Shown here in pieces: positions 11,258 through 22,969 of a stretch of 64,000 nucleotides of DNA. A model generated the notes under the pieces. That model searched no databases and was not told the DNA's origin. It saw only the letters and a list, made by a program, of their open reading frames with translations. Within the stretch, counting starts at the first letter, position 1; every line of letters starts with the position of its first letter. The position numbers and the translations under genes are program-made. Source of the DNA: Sesamum alatum (Eukaryota > Streptophyta > Magnoliopsida > Lamiales > Pedaliaceae). The DNA lies in assembly GCA_034509735.1 (NCBI GenBank), contig JACGWO010000004.1, forward strand, positions 16,349,395-16,413,394. The letters are read 5' to 3'.

Positions 11258-13597
11258 TGAAAGAAATCGGTGGATTCGTCCCGGGAGATTAACGCGAATA
11301 GCGGAAGCGCGAAATAGTGCGTATAAAATTACAAAAGCATAATTAAATGAATTTAAATCATGCATAATATACATAAACGAATCAAGGGGTGTGCCCTTGA
11401 TTCTCCCGGGCGTTCGGTGTATCTCATGTTCAATAAAACACAACATGGAGGCCATAGAATTGAAACCGGAAAAAACGAAATTAAAGAACCTACCCGGTTG
11501 TAGTTTTGTCTTCGTTTCGCTACGCGCATTGTTCCTCGTTTTGCACCAAGATCTCAAATAAGAGACCCTCTAAATCATCTCACTCGCTCCACCGGAAAGC
11601 AAACAACCCTTGTGCTAGCAAGAAATAATTTGGGGAGAAAGAGACATCGATACACGCTATGAATTAACGCAATCAATGTCTCTTATGTTCTTAACTTGAA
11701 TAAAATCAAGAAGAACAAAGTAGTATCCTTGGAGATTAAAAAAAAAGGGATGCACGAATTTGAGAGAGAGATGAGAGATTGAGAGTTGTAGAGGAATACT
11801 AGGTGTAAGTGTGTGTTTTTTAAGTATTTATAGAAGATGGAATTCCTATTCCTTCTCAAAACTCTTCCAAAGAGACACACTTTGACTAGGATTTGACCTA
11901 GTCAAATCCTAGTCAAATTAGGCTTTGATTAAGTCAAATTAATCATGGCCATTCATCTCATCATTCTCTAGATCAAATCTTGTCCATCCATTTGATGGGC
12001 TTTATGGAATGGGCTTTATTTAATTCTAAATTAAATGATCCCATGGACTTTATATTAAAATCCTATTTAATATACTAAGCCCATTAATTAATTAATGGAA
12101 TGGACTTTATTTAATTCCAAATTAAATAGTCCATGGACTTTATATTAAATCCTATTTAATACCAAGCCCATTAATTAATTCCATAGAATGGGGATTATTT
12201 AATTCTAAATTAAATAGTCCCATGGACTTTATATTAAAATCCTATTTAATATACTAAGCCCATTAATTAATTAATGGAATGGACTTTATTTAATTCCAAA
12301 TTAAATAGTCCATGGACTTTATATTAAATCCTATTAATACCAAGCCACTAATTAATTAATTCACCCTTTTAATCTAATTAAAAGGAAAGCCCATGCTTTG
12401 TAAAATTCATAAATCTAATTTATGAACTCAAGCCCGATTATTCCAAATAATTCATCGAAGCTTGAATCTCCAAGAAGTATAATTTAATTCCATTAAATTA
12501 AACCTTCTCCCGGAATTAAATCCAAATTAATTCCCTTTCATTTGGTGTAGCGGGTGTGACTCTTTAGGTTCACCTTTCAGCTAGACTTGGACCTACTTTT
12601 TGTTATTTCATAACTAAAGTAGTCCCGTTACCATGGGTGGCCATCTAGCAACGGTCCATGGCACTAGAGACTAGGTGAATTTATGGTGTTGAACATTTAG
12701 GCTCCGAGTTATACGCAGGTGCGGTCCTACTCGACGCTCGATACGTACGGGTACGGTCCTAACTGTCGCCTGTCTCCCTCCCGGCCTTTAGTCTAGGGGT
12801 CGGTTCCCATCGTTGACTAGGCAACTACTGGCATAATGCTCGAGATAGGTTTAACTCGACGTAGGAAATCCTTTCCACTACATCAAGTGCTATGGCCATA
12901 GACTTTGTGAGTCTAAACCATCTCCGAGCGCATAGGAGATCTTGCTGTCATATCCTTTGACAGGGGACAGATCCTATCTTGAAATTTCACCGTTTCTTAC
13001 ATACTCCGACTGCACTGGACGAGGCTTATGATGACCATGTGATATAATCGGTCAAATTTCACACCAGATCCAAGATACAAACCTTAGTATGTAGGGGACT
13101 GCCGTGATCCTCAAGTCCGAGGACTAATCCCGTACTATCAGAACCGGGAATACGAGTCAACCGACCAAGCCCGAGTAGCTTCTATATGACGATTCCCGCG
13201 AGTCACCTCAGTCGGCCGCTCCAGCAGGCCGACCCACTAACACTGCTTAGACGATCCTCGTCACCCGTCGATGAAACACGACAGCAGATGCTTAGTGCAA
13301 GTCTCAAATGGATTCTCGATGCCCTGTCTCGAGATTCCTTTGACTTGGAGTATTTCAGACTGATTCGGCGAAACTGATTTCATGAACCTACCTCCAAGCG
13401 TAGTTCCAATTTCCCGAAATGTTATTTCAGTCTGTTGGGCGTTTGTTGTGACATTGTAACGATGCAAGCAGTAAGTACAACAAACTCATGCCTATGAATC
13501 CTTACTGCATTCATTAACATAATATTACTTTGTTCACAGATTGACGAATGGTTTCAGAACAGCCAATACCATTGACTTTCTGGTCACTATTCTAACA
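11258..13597 (-). repeat. B-inv 5' LTR
   Basis: 2340 bp, nearly identical to the 3' LTR at 3477-5808; differences seen are mainly one- to three-base indels. A TATA box is at 11825-11832 (minus). The four-unit minisatellite lies at about 12006-12361. This LTR should drive transcription leftward through B-inv. Confidence 0.93.
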
Positions 13598-13602
13598 TCG
13601 TA
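13598..13602 (+). repeat. Target duplication TCGTA of B-inv
   Basis: TCGTA here matches 3472-3476. Removing B-inv and one copy restores the LTR order seen at 54020-54040 in the uninterrupted B-host 3' LTR. Confidence 0.9.
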
Positions 13603-14063
13603 TTCCCGATTCCGATAGTACGGGATTAGTCCTCGGACTTGAGGATCACGGCAGTCCCCTACATACTAAGGTTGTATCTTAGATCTGGTGAAATTTGACA
13701 GATTATATCACATGGTCATCATAAGCTCGTCCAGTGCAGTCGGAGTATGTAAGAACGGTGAATTCCAAGATAGGATCTGTCCCCTGTCAAGGATATGACA
13801 GCAAGATCTCCTATGCGCTCGGAGATGGTTTAGACTCACAAAGTCTATGGCCATTGCACTTGATGTAGTGGGAAAGGATTTCCTACGTCGAGTTTAAACC
13901 TATTCTCGAGCATTATGCATAGTTGCCTAGTCAAGAATGGGAACCGACCCCTAGACTAAAGGCCGGGAGGACAGGCGACAAGTAGGACCGTACCCGTACG
14001 GTATCGAGCGTCGGTAGGACGCACCTGCGTATAACTCGAAGCCTAAATGTTCACACCATAAAT

Positions 14064-14118
14064 TCACCTAGTCTCTAGTGCCATGGACCGTTGCTAGATG
14101 GCCACCCATTGGTAACGG
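14064..14118 (+). promoter_or_regulatory. Conserved U3 block in B-host 5' LTR
   Basis: Same block as in families A and C (CACCTAGTCTCTAGTGCC to GGTAACGG), followed by GTCTAGCTGAAAGGTGAACC, about 700 bp upstream of the TATA box. The function is inferred from conservation only. Confidence 0.55.
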
Positions 14119-14822
14119 ACTACTTTTGGTTATGAAATAACAAGAAGTAGGTCAAGTCTAGCTGAAAGGTGAACCTAAAGAGTCACACCCGCTACACCAA
14201 ATGAAAGGGAATTAATTTGGAATTAATTCCGGGAGAAGGTTTAATTTAATGGAATTAAATTATATTTCTTGGAGATTTCAAGCCTCGATGAATTATTGTA
14301 AATAATCGGGCTTGAGTTCATAAATTAGATTTATGAATTTTATAAAGCATGGGCTTTCCTTTTAATTAGATTAAAAGGGGTGAATTAATTAGTGGGCTTG
14401 GTATATTAAATAGGATTTAATATAAAGTCCATGGGACTATTTTACTTTAGAATTAAATAATCCATTCTATGGAATTAATTAATGGGCTTGGTATATTAAA
14501 TAGGATTTAATATAAAGTCCATGGGACTATTTAATTTAGAATTAAATAAGTCCTTTCCATTAATTAATTAATGGGCTTAGTATATTAAATATGATTTAAT
14601 ATAAAGTCCATGGGAATATTTAATTTAGAATTAAATAGGCCCATTCCGTAAAGCCCATCAAAAATGGATGGACAGATTTGATCTAGAGAATGATGAGATG
14701 AAGGGCCATGATTAATTTGACTTAATCAAAAACCTAATTTGACTAGGATTTGACTAGTCAAAATCCTAGTCAAAGTGTGTCTCTTTGGAAGAGTTTGAGA
14801 AGGAATAGGAAATTCCATCTTC

Positions 14823-14830
14823 TATAAATA
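14823..14830 (+). promoter_or_regulatory. LTR TATA box of B-host
   Basis: TATAAATA in the context CTTCTATAAATACTC. It is present at the same place in the 3' LTR (55247-55254) and in both B-inv LTRs. Confidence 0.7.
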
Positions 14831-15390
14831 CTCAAAAAACACATACTCACACCTAGTATTCTCTACAACTCTCATCTCTCATCTCTCTCAAGATTTTCGT
14901 CCATCCCTTTTTTTCTCTCCAAGAATTATACTTTGTTCTTCTTGATTTTATTCAAGTTAAGAACATAAGAGACATTGATTGCGTTAATTCATAGCGTGTA
15001 TCGATGTCTCTTCTCCCCAAATAATTTCTTGCTAGCACAAGGGTTGTTTGCTTTCACAGTGGAGCAAGTGAGATGATTTAGAGGGTCTCTTCTTTGAGAT
15101 CTTGGTGCAAAACGGGGGAACAATGCATGTAGCCGAAACGAAGACAAAACTACAACCGGGTAGGTTCTTTAATAATGTTTTTCGTTCTAATTCTATGGCC
15201 TCCATGTTGTGTTTTATTGAACATGAGATAGACCGAACGCCGGGAGAATCAAGGGCACACCCCTTGATTCGTTTATGTATGTTATGCATGATTTAAATTC
15301 CATTTAATTATGCTTTGTAATTTATTACGCACTATTTCGCGCTTCCGCTATGCGCGTTAATCTCCCAGGACGATCCACACAATCTTTCAG

Positions 15391-15403
15391 TGGTATCAGA
15401 GCC
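15391..15403 (+). other. tRNA-Met primer site of B-host
   Basis: TGGTATCAGAGCC is an exact match to the plant initiator-Met site, two bases after the LTR end. Confidence 0.95.
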
Positions 15404-15634
15404 CTGTTCGGTATATAGCCTAGAATTCTATGTGCTATGTGCGTTTAAGCATGATAAACGTGTTTTAATTTACGTTTATAGCATGTTTATCGTAGATATT
15501 TATTGGCGTTTAATTTTGCATGGGATTTTGGATCTGGTTTTCTTGAATTTGTGTTAATACATGTTTCTAGGGTTGAATTTATCTTGTGGTTCATAAAATA
15601 GCATGAAAAATCGAAAAAGAGTGAAAAAACGGCG

Positions 15635-15840
15635 AACCCGCAGCAGCAACACGCTGGCCGCGCGCAAAGAGGCGCGGCCGGGGCGCGTGCAGGCAGGGGC
15701 TGCGCGCCCGGCCAGCGGGCCTAGCGTGCGTGACAGCGCGCGCGCTGTTCCGGCCGCGCGCGCAGGCATGGGCGCCTGCGCCCGTGTGCGCAGGAGCAGA
15801 GGAGCCTGCGCGCGCGCGCCAGGCCGGCCGGCTGTGCCGT
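15635..15840 (+). other. GC-rich island in B-host leader
   Basis: About 200 bp dominated by GCGCGC and GGCCGG words, in the same leader position as the islands of all other copies. Flanks such as the AAACGG-rich start and GCTGTGCCGTTTTC end are shared with B-inv. Confidence 0.85.
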
Positions 15841-16957
15841 TTTCCGTTTCTCTCTCGTTTTTTGGCTCGTTTTTCAAAACTGTTTTTACTGAATTATTTT
15901 TATGATATTTTCTGCATTATTCTGAACCCGTTGACTTAGAATATTTATTTTTGAGATTTGGAATTTCCTAAAATAAATATTGTTTGGTTGATGAGGAAAG
16001 GGGTTCCTAAAAAGATTTAATTTTTGCAATGGTTGCACCAATGATCAAAATTCATATGTGAAATTTCGCAATAATTTCTGCGTTTTTGATGATGTTGGAC
16101 ATCATGGTTATTTTATGGTTTGATCATGAGTAGATCTTAACATGTATTAATATTGTACGAATGTTGGATTTTGGGATTCTTGAATATATGAGCATATTCT
16201 TGAATTGTTGTTTTGTGTTTTCAGAAAATTTGATTTTTCTGTATAATTCTTGGAATTTTCTGAATTAATTAACTTGGGGCATTTTAATTTTGGTTGAGAG
16301 ATTTTATATTTCATAGAATTAATATTGCCTTGTTAATTATGAAAAAGGTTTTTCCAACAAAAAATCATTGTGCATAGGTTGCACTATTATCCAATGTTTG
16401 GTGTGAATATTTTACATGTAAGTTTCTGCATTTATTTTATGCTATGGATTATCATGGATGTTGGTATAGCATATGTTCGTGGGATATGTATTTGCGCTAT
16501 TTGTGTTAATTGATTTGACAAAAGATGATCACAAAGCTCCTAGACCGCATTTATGGTTTATTTACATTTATTTGTTGGGTTGTGGCCTGTGTGCGTCTTT
16601 ATTTTCCTCTCTGTCTCTCTTCTAGTTGCCTTGGAATAATAAGGCTTTCTCTCTCCCTCCTAATGTACTCCCCCAAATGTTTAATTGGGGTTTCTTATTT
16701 ATGATGTAATGAGAGTAGAATTAGTGGTGAGGTTTTATTTTTTTTGCAAATAAAAGCTGCAAGAGAAGACAAACCCAAGGTGTTGGAGGCCCATGGAGGT
16801 TGCCATCAGATGGCCCACGGAGGATCCATGGAGAAGAAGCCCGGTGTAGGCCCACGATGGAGAGCCCAAGAAGATAAAGAGGACTTACAAGGCCATTGCA
16901 TGTAATGGGTTATTAAATCTTGTAATAGCGTAGGGCCTACCCTTAGATTGACCATAG

Positions 16958-16979
16958 ATCCACTGCGGGCTCAGTGGGT
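16958..16979 (+). promoter_or_regulatory. Conserved leader stem-loop, B-host
   Basis: Arms ATCCACTG and CAGTGGGT pair over eight positions (one G-U) around the loop CGGGCT. Equivalent hairpins lie in every other leader. Confidence 0.65.
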
Positions 16980-18081
16980 CGCATAGGTTTGGGCTTGTGA
17001 TCATCCTACAGGGGCGTGCTAGGCTTTATTTTGCATGCGATGCGTATTATATGCTTTATGATTATTCTATATGCTTTATGTATGGTGTACATTCACGGTT
17101 AGAATATTTCTGCCATAACGCATGCAATGCAATACTTAATATATGTGTGTTGGAATAGGTGACCAGAAAGCCAATAGGTTTGGCAATTTGTAACCTATCC
17201 GACAACTTGATGTGAATGTAATATTATTATGTGATGAATAAGATGAGTGTTCGTCACCAATGGTACCTTCTTTGTTGCGCTCATCTTACATTTGTTAAAC
17301 CGGTGTTTAACTTATATCGCAACAAAGCCCACAGACCATGGATAACAACTCGTGCAGTTGGGCCACGCATTGGATGGTGGTCATGAAACCAACTGATTAA
17401 GAGTTGGGTCTGAAACGTTCCAAGTCGAGGACCTCGAGACAGGGCATCGAGAGTCCTATTGAGACTTGCTCAAAGAGTCGTGTTCATTGGATGAGTGCCG
17501 TGTTTCATCGGCGACAGGCGTGGGACGCCTACACGATCTTGATGGGTTGGTCGACTGGGGTCGAGCCGACTGGACTGACTCGCGGGGATCATCATATGGA
17601 AGCCTTGGAGGCTTGGTCGGTATGATTGGTTTTCCTCGGTTCCGATAGTACGGGAGTAATCCTCAGACTTGAGGGATCATGGCAGTCGCCGTGCACATGA
17701 CAGCTGTATCTTGGATCTGGCGAGAGGTGATCATTCTGTAAGATGATCATTATAAGCCTTGTCCAGTGCAGTCGGAATGTGTAGCGAGGACGGTGGATTC
17801 CAAGAAGAGGATCCGTCCCCTGTAAGTATGTGACAGAGGTATCTCCTATGCACTCGGAGACACGTTCATGCTGTTTGAAGCTGTGGCCACAGTGGTTGGT
17901 CGAACAGGGAATGGTTTCCTGTGTTGACGCAATGAAGCATACGTTGTCTCGAGTATTAAGCATAGATGCCTAGTCAAGGATGGGAACCGACGCCCAATTC
18001 CATACCCTAGACTAAGGCCAGGAGACGGTAGACGGAAGGATCGTACCCGTACGGAATCGGCGCCTAAATGTTCACGCCAAT

Positions 18082-18135
18082 TCACCTAGTCTCTAGTGCC
18101 ATGGACCGTTGCTAGACGGCCACCCATGGTAACGG
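18082..18135 (+). promoter_or_regulatory. Conserved U3 block in C-host 5' LTR
   Basis: TTCACCTAGTCTCTAGTGCC to GGTAACGG, nearly the same as in families A and B (one A-to-C change in CTAGACGG). The surrounding LTR is otherwise poorly alignable with family A. Confidence 0.55.
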
Positions 18136-18388
18136 GCCCTTGTGGGACACGGGCCCAAGTCTAGCTGAGGGTGAACCTAAAGGGTCACACACAAATCCCC
18201 GAGGAGGTTGAGAGATCGACTTGGAGTCAATCTCGAAGGATAAAATAAGTAATTGGATTACTTAAGGGAAAGTCCATTGGATGGACGGGCCAATATTGTA
18301 TCGGGCTTTCATTTAATCGGTAAATTGGATTTCGATTAAATATGGAAAGTTTGAGATGTTGAGACGTTGGATCTTTTAATTGATTAAA

Positions 18389-18497
18389 GTTTTTTGCATT
18401 AGTAGCAGCCAAGGAGTCGACATTCTTTTACTTTAATAAAGATAGAATAGAATATTTCCTATGGCCCCTAAGGACCTGTTGAAAGAGGGCGCGGAGA
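18389..18497 (+). other. Unidentified insertion in C-host 5' LTR
   Basis: The normal family C LTR reads ATTAAAAGATC at this point (see 48860 and, inverted, near 62735). Here GATTAAAG and AAGATC are separated by about 109 bp of unrelated sequence. A 3-bp AAG repeat may flank it. No terminal inverted repeats were seen. The source was not recognised. Confidence 0.7.
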
Positions 18498-20347
18498 AGA
18501 TCAACGGGAATAATTTAAGTGGACATTAAATTGGATTTAATATTGGGTTCGTCGTAATTGGATTACGATAAAACCCGGTCCGTTAAATTATACCCGTTAG
18601 GAGAAATAATTCCTAATTTGGAATAGGAAGAAGTTGGACTTCTTCCCTTAATTAAACATGGCCGACATGCTCCCTTGGAGGAAGCAAAATCAGCCATGTT
18701 GCATGCTAGGTGGTATGTTGACTTGTCTCTTTTGGAAAGAGACAATCAACTCCAATCAAGCTCTTCCCTTTTGGTATGATTTGATCATCCCATAAATTTG
18801 GTAGGCTTGATTGAAGAATTGATGGTGATTGATTGGAATGAATCTAGACATCCTTGGATGAACCTAGACAAATTCCAATAATCACATTAATTATGGTATA
18901 TACATTAGAATATACAACACCTAGCATAAGTGATTCATTATTCATCTTTTTCTAGGAAAAAGAGAAGACAAAAATCCTCTCCTTTCTCTCAAAATTTCGT
19001 GCTCCCTCCCTCTCTTACACTTGTGTTCTCTTCACTTGATTTTGAATCAAGAAGAAGAACAAAGTAAGTTTAAGAGAACACTAATTCATAGTGTTCTTCT
19101 CTTAAACCGATTCCTTCCTAAACCCGTTCTTTTCTAGCAAGAAGAATGTGTGTTTCTTCCGGTGTGGTGTGGATCACCTTTGGAGAAATCCATACGTTTG
19201 GATTTCTTGAGCATTCCGGAGAAGGAACAACGTTAGTAGCCGGGAGCATACGCTAAACAATCAAAGGTAACGGTTTATTACGCTTTGATTGATTTCACTT
19301 CTATATCTATGCCCTATGTGTTTAAATATATATTTTAATATTAACAACATCCTACATCGAACGCCGGTTGAGCACCCAACGGTACACCCCTTGGGATTCG
19401 CGTATTTTGAATTTAATTTAAATTTACGCAATTTCTCGCTTTTCTTGCTTCCGCTTGTTAGAATAGGTGACCATGTAAGCCAATTTTGGCGGGTATATGT
19501 AACCTATGTCTAGACAATTATAGGTGTTTTGATAAATCATTAATGAATAAAGAAGTGAATTTTCATTTGGCATTACTTTGTTTGTGTTCACTTGCACCTA
19601 TTTTTCCATATCTGTTCACTACGCAAACAGAGCCCACGGACTCAGATTCGATTTCGGGGACTGGGACTACGCTTGGAGGTAGGTCCATGAAATCAGTCTT
19701 CCCGAATCAATCCGGAAATCTCCTAGTCAAGGAATCCCGAAAATGGGTACCGGGATTCCATTTGAGACTTGCACTAAGCATCTGCTGTCGTGTTTCATCG
19801 ACGGGTGACGAGGATCGTCTAAGCAGTGTTAGTGGGTTAGCCTGCTAGGACGCAGCTGACTGAGGTGACTCGCGGGAACCGTCTTACGGAGGACCTTGAG
19901 TATGGTCTGCTAGGTATGACGTGTATTCCCGGTTCCAACGGTACAGGTAAAGTCCTTTGACTTGAGGAATTACTGAGTTTGCCTGTACATCAGGATTGTA
20001 TCTTAGATATGGTGAGAGATTGCCAGAATTCTATTTGGTAGTCATAAGCCATGTCTAGTGCAGTTCTGATGTACAAAGTGACAGCAGTTTCCAAGAAAGG
20101 ATCTGTCTCCTGTCAATAGGTTTTGACAGTTGAGTCTCATGTATGCTCTAGGTCTTGTCCCTAAAAACTGTGGCCACAGTGACTGAACAGAAGGGAAGGG
20201 TTCCCTCGCGGCGTTTAGTGTGGACAGACCGACACTTAGGTCCAAAATGGGTACCTGCATTTTCCGTGCCTTAGACTCTAAGTGTTGAGACCGTAGACAG
20301 AAGGACAAGCGTACTGTTAGAGCCTAAATGTTCATCCCTGAATATTT

Positions 20348-20399
20348 CACCTAGTCTCTAGTGCATGGACCGTTGCTAGATGGCCACCCATGGTAACGG
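20348..20399 (+). promoter_or_regulatory. Conserved U3 block in A1 5' LTR
   Basis: CACCTAGTCTCTAGTGC to GGTAACGG; one C is missing relative to the 3' LTR. It lies about 460 bp upstream of the TATA box. Confidence 0.55.
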
Positions 20400-20854
20400 A
20401 CGGATTCTAGGAATCCGACCAAGTCTAGCTGAATGGTGAACCTAAAGAGTCACACACTATCCACACACAATTAAATATTTAATTTGGAATTAAATATTGG
20501 AGTGAAGGAATGATTAAATTAGATTTAATCGGGACCTTTATTTTTCTTGGAGAAATAATTCTTTCTATTTAATAGAAGGAATTAAATTGATAAATTGGAT
20601 TTATCAAAAGGATTTATTTAATGGGCTTAATAATATTTATATTTATTTTAGCCTCTTGGAAATATTTAAATAGGTTTTAAATATTTCCATTAAATTGAAT
20701 TAAATCAACGGTTGAGATTAATGGGAGAGATGGATGGCTAGGATCGTTTTGACTAGGTCAAAACACTAGTTTGACTAGGACTTTGACTAGGTCAAAATCC
20801 TAATCAAATTAGAGTTCTTGAAAGAGGAGTTTAAAGAGGATTAAACTCCTCTTC

Positions 20855-20862
20855 TATATAAA
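20855..20862 (+). promoter_or_regulatory. LTR TATA box of A1
   Basis: TATATAAA, repeated in the 3' LTR at 29237-29244. It implies transcription start at about 20890, giving U3 about 1.4 kb and R plus U5 about 0.55 kb. Confidence 0.7.
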
Positions 20863-21445
20863 CCCCTAGCATCCTACAATTTACATGATGATGAAACTCC
20901 AACACACACACAACACACACACGGTTTCTTTCTCTCTCCCATCTCTCTCGTCCGCCCCTCTCTCTCTCAAGAAAATAGTTTTTCTTGATTCTTTTGTTCT
21001 TGGAAACATTAGAATCTTGATGAATCAATACCATTAATTGATAATGCGTTATTGATTCATCCACTCCAAAATTATACACTTGTTCGTTGCTAGCACGACG
21101 TGCAAGATACGTGGGTGGATCGTGTGTCACGAATTAGAGGGTCTCAAAGACGGGATCTTGGTGCAAAACGGGGAACAACGCGTGTAGCCGTTGAAGACGA
21201 AAACGACAACGGGTAGGTCTCGTTTTAAATTTTCGCCCCTTTTAATTTCCAACCCTATGGCCTCCATGATTTATTTTATGTTATACGTTCATGAGATACA
21301 CCGAATGCCCGGGAAAATTTCAAAGGCACACCTTTGAAACGTGTTTTTAATTTAAAAGCATGTTTAAATTCCGTTTTTAATTTTTAATTATACCGCGCTT
21401 CCGCATTCGCGCTTTTTCCCGGGACGATCCACATAATCTTTTCAG

Positions 21446-21458
21446 TGGTATCAGAGCC
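21446..21458 (+). other. tRNA-Met primer site of A1
   Basis: TGGTATCAGAGCC two bases after the LTR end. Confidence 0.95.
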
Positions 21459-21659
21459 GGTTCGGTGTATAGGCCTAGGGTTTATGTGCGTTTTTAAGCA
21501 TGAAACGTGAAATAGCATGTTGTAATTAAATCTTGAATTTCTTGATTCTTGAAGCATGTTATTTTATTGCTTTTTAATTCGTGTGAATTGCTGAATATTG
21601 GTATTTTCTGTTTTTCTTGGGAATCGGGATGGGAATTAATCTGAAAAAACGAGAAAACG

Positions 21660-22236
21660 TCACAGCCGGCAGCCGGGAAGGCTGGCCGCGCGCAGCCGCG
21701 CGCTGCGGCAGGGGCAGCGCGCAGCCGGGTTTGCTGCGCGCGGGCGTGCGCGCATGGAAACGCCTCCAGGCGCGCGCGCGGGCAGACAGAGGTGTCTGCG
21801 CGCTCGCGCCGGCAGGCGCGCCCATGCGCGCGCGCGCGCGCAAGGCTGGCGGGCGGAGGAGCCCGCGCGCGGACGGGCACCAGGCGCGCCGCCAGGCGCG
21901 CGCGCACGCAGACGGAGGCGTCTGCGCGCGCGCGCGCGGCAGGCACGCCCAGTGCGCGTCTGCGCGCGCGCTCTGCGCACGACGCAGGGACGCGGCCGGT
22001 GGCCAGCAGGCCAGCGCGCGCGCACAGGCAAAGGAGCCTGCGCGCGCGTCGGCCTGCCGATGCGCCAGGCCGCGCAGACTGATGCCGGCCAGGCGCGCGC
22101 GCACACAGGCAGGGGCCTGCGCGCGCGCGCCCGGCAAGGCGGTGCCTGCGCGCGCGCAGAGGCGGCAGGCAGGGCCTGCTGCCCTGCGCGCTCGGCGGCC
22201 GACTGCTACAGGCGGCGGCGGCCGGTGGCTCCTTGG
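21660..22236 (+). other. GC-rich island in A1 leader
   Basis: About 575 bp with almost no A or T, full of GCGCGCGC runs and CAGGC/GCCTG repeats. It allows overlapping open frames in most phases on both strands (for example 21617-22240 and 21574-22137), rich in Ala and Arg with no conserved start. Sequence on both sides is AT-rich. Confidence 0.9.
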
Positions 22237-22687
22237 CTAGGGTTTTTGAAACCCTAGTGTAATTTAATTTTTAAAAATTTATTTTCAGTTTTAATTTTAA
22301 ATTAATTCTGAAAAAATTCGTTTTTTGGGTTCAATTTTTCCTAAATTCCTAAAGACATTATTTTAGGAGTAAAATAAATGGATTTGGAATCCCGGGGTTA
22401 TTTTACTTAGAATAATGAGGAAAGGTTTTCCTAAAACGAAAAATTTTACATTGCCAATATTTATATTTTATTTTCACACGTTACGCACATGTTCATTTAT
22501 TTTCATCTTGGATTGATGTGATTGGAAATCATGTGTTGTTGGAATATTATGATTATGTGATTGGATCATGTAATTATGTGTGTTGGATGGAAATGGATGA
22601 TCACGAGCCCTAGACCGAATGTATGGTTTAATTTACTGTTGGGCCTGTGTGCCTCTTTAAACTGCTTTCTCCTTCTCTCTTTCTAGT

Positions 22688-22705
22688 GCCTTGGAATAAT
22701 AAGGC
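22688..22705 (+). promoter_or_regulatory. Small leader hairpin, A1
   Basis: GCCTT and AAGGC form a five-pair stem around GGAATAAT. The same stem is in B-host (near 16629) and, inverted, A2 and B-inv. C-host has a different loop between AGCCT and AGGCT near 30757-30776. A-host has one broken pair. Confidence 0.45.
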
Positions 22706-22969
22706 TTTCTACCTCCCTCCTTATGTACTCCCCCCGGGTTTTCGCTGGGGTTTCTAATTTTTTTATATGTAATGAGAGTAGACTAGGAGTGAGGTTTCCA
22801 TTTTTGTAATTGGTGGAGAAGAAGGAAGGACCACATGGAGAGCACAGACCGGAGGTCCCTTGGCGTTTTCCATGAAGTGAAGAAGAGAAAAAGAGACCAA
22901 GGCCCATCAGAATGATGATTGGGTTACTATTATTGTAATAGTATAGGACCAACCCTAGATTGACCATAG

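Larger units (their letters stand above)
3477..13597 (-). mobile_element. B-inv: complete-length family B element inserted in B-host LTR
   Basis: This 10,121-bp element on the minus strand has LTRs at both ends (11258-13597 is 5', 3477-5808 is 3'), a primer site, a leader, a decayed gag-pol and a polypurine tract. The TCGTA duplication is perfect. It inserted into the LTR of its own family in the opposite orientation. Its internal lesions match those of B-host. Confidence 0.93.
13603..15389 (+). repeat. B-host 5' LTR, second part
   Basis: It continues the LTR interrupted at 3476 and ends AATCTTTCA at 15389. The conserved U3 block is at 14064-14118, a three-unit minisatellite at about 14383-14650 and a TATA box at 14823-14830. 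Joined to the first part the LTR is 2235 bp, one base different from the 3' LTR. Confidence 0.92.
15390..17147 (+). other. B-host leader, first part
   Basis: The leader begins with the primer site, holds the GC island and the stem-loop (16958-16979), and is cut by C-host after ATGTG (17143-17147). It continues at 49854. There is no gene. The frames at 15554-15939 come only from the GC island. Confidence 0.87.
17148..19455 (+). repeat. C-host 5' LTR, first part
   Basis: It matches the C-host 3' LTR and C-right. It contains the conserved U3 block (18082-18135) and an extra segment of about 109 bp (18389-18497) absent from the other two family C LTRs. It is interrupted by A1 30 bp or so before its end. 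The frames at 17404-18085 and 18563-18745 are LTR sequence, not genes. Confidence 0.92.
19456..21444 (+). repeat. A1 5' LTR
   Basis: 1989 bp from TGTTAGAATAGGTGACCATG to TTTTCA. The TATA box is at 20855-20862, the conserved U3 block at 20348-20399, and CA/CT-rich runs follow at 20900-20975. The 3' LTR is 1994 bp. Visible differences include single-base indels in base runs. Confidence 0.95.

Noticed and set aside
15554..15939. Open frames in the B-host GC island
   Set aside because: Same composition effect; B-inv does not keep the same frame.
17592..18085. 123- and 79-codon frames in the C-host LTR
   Set aside because: They repeat with small changes in the 3' LTR (48154-48557) and lie in U3; no domain is recognisable and there is no reason to think they are translated.
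21574..22257. Overlapping long open frames on both strands of the A1 GC island (150-207 codons)
   Set aside because: They are open because stop codons are AT-rich. Composition is Ala/Arg-rich, and A2 indels of unequal length would shift the frames. The same happens in the other islands.
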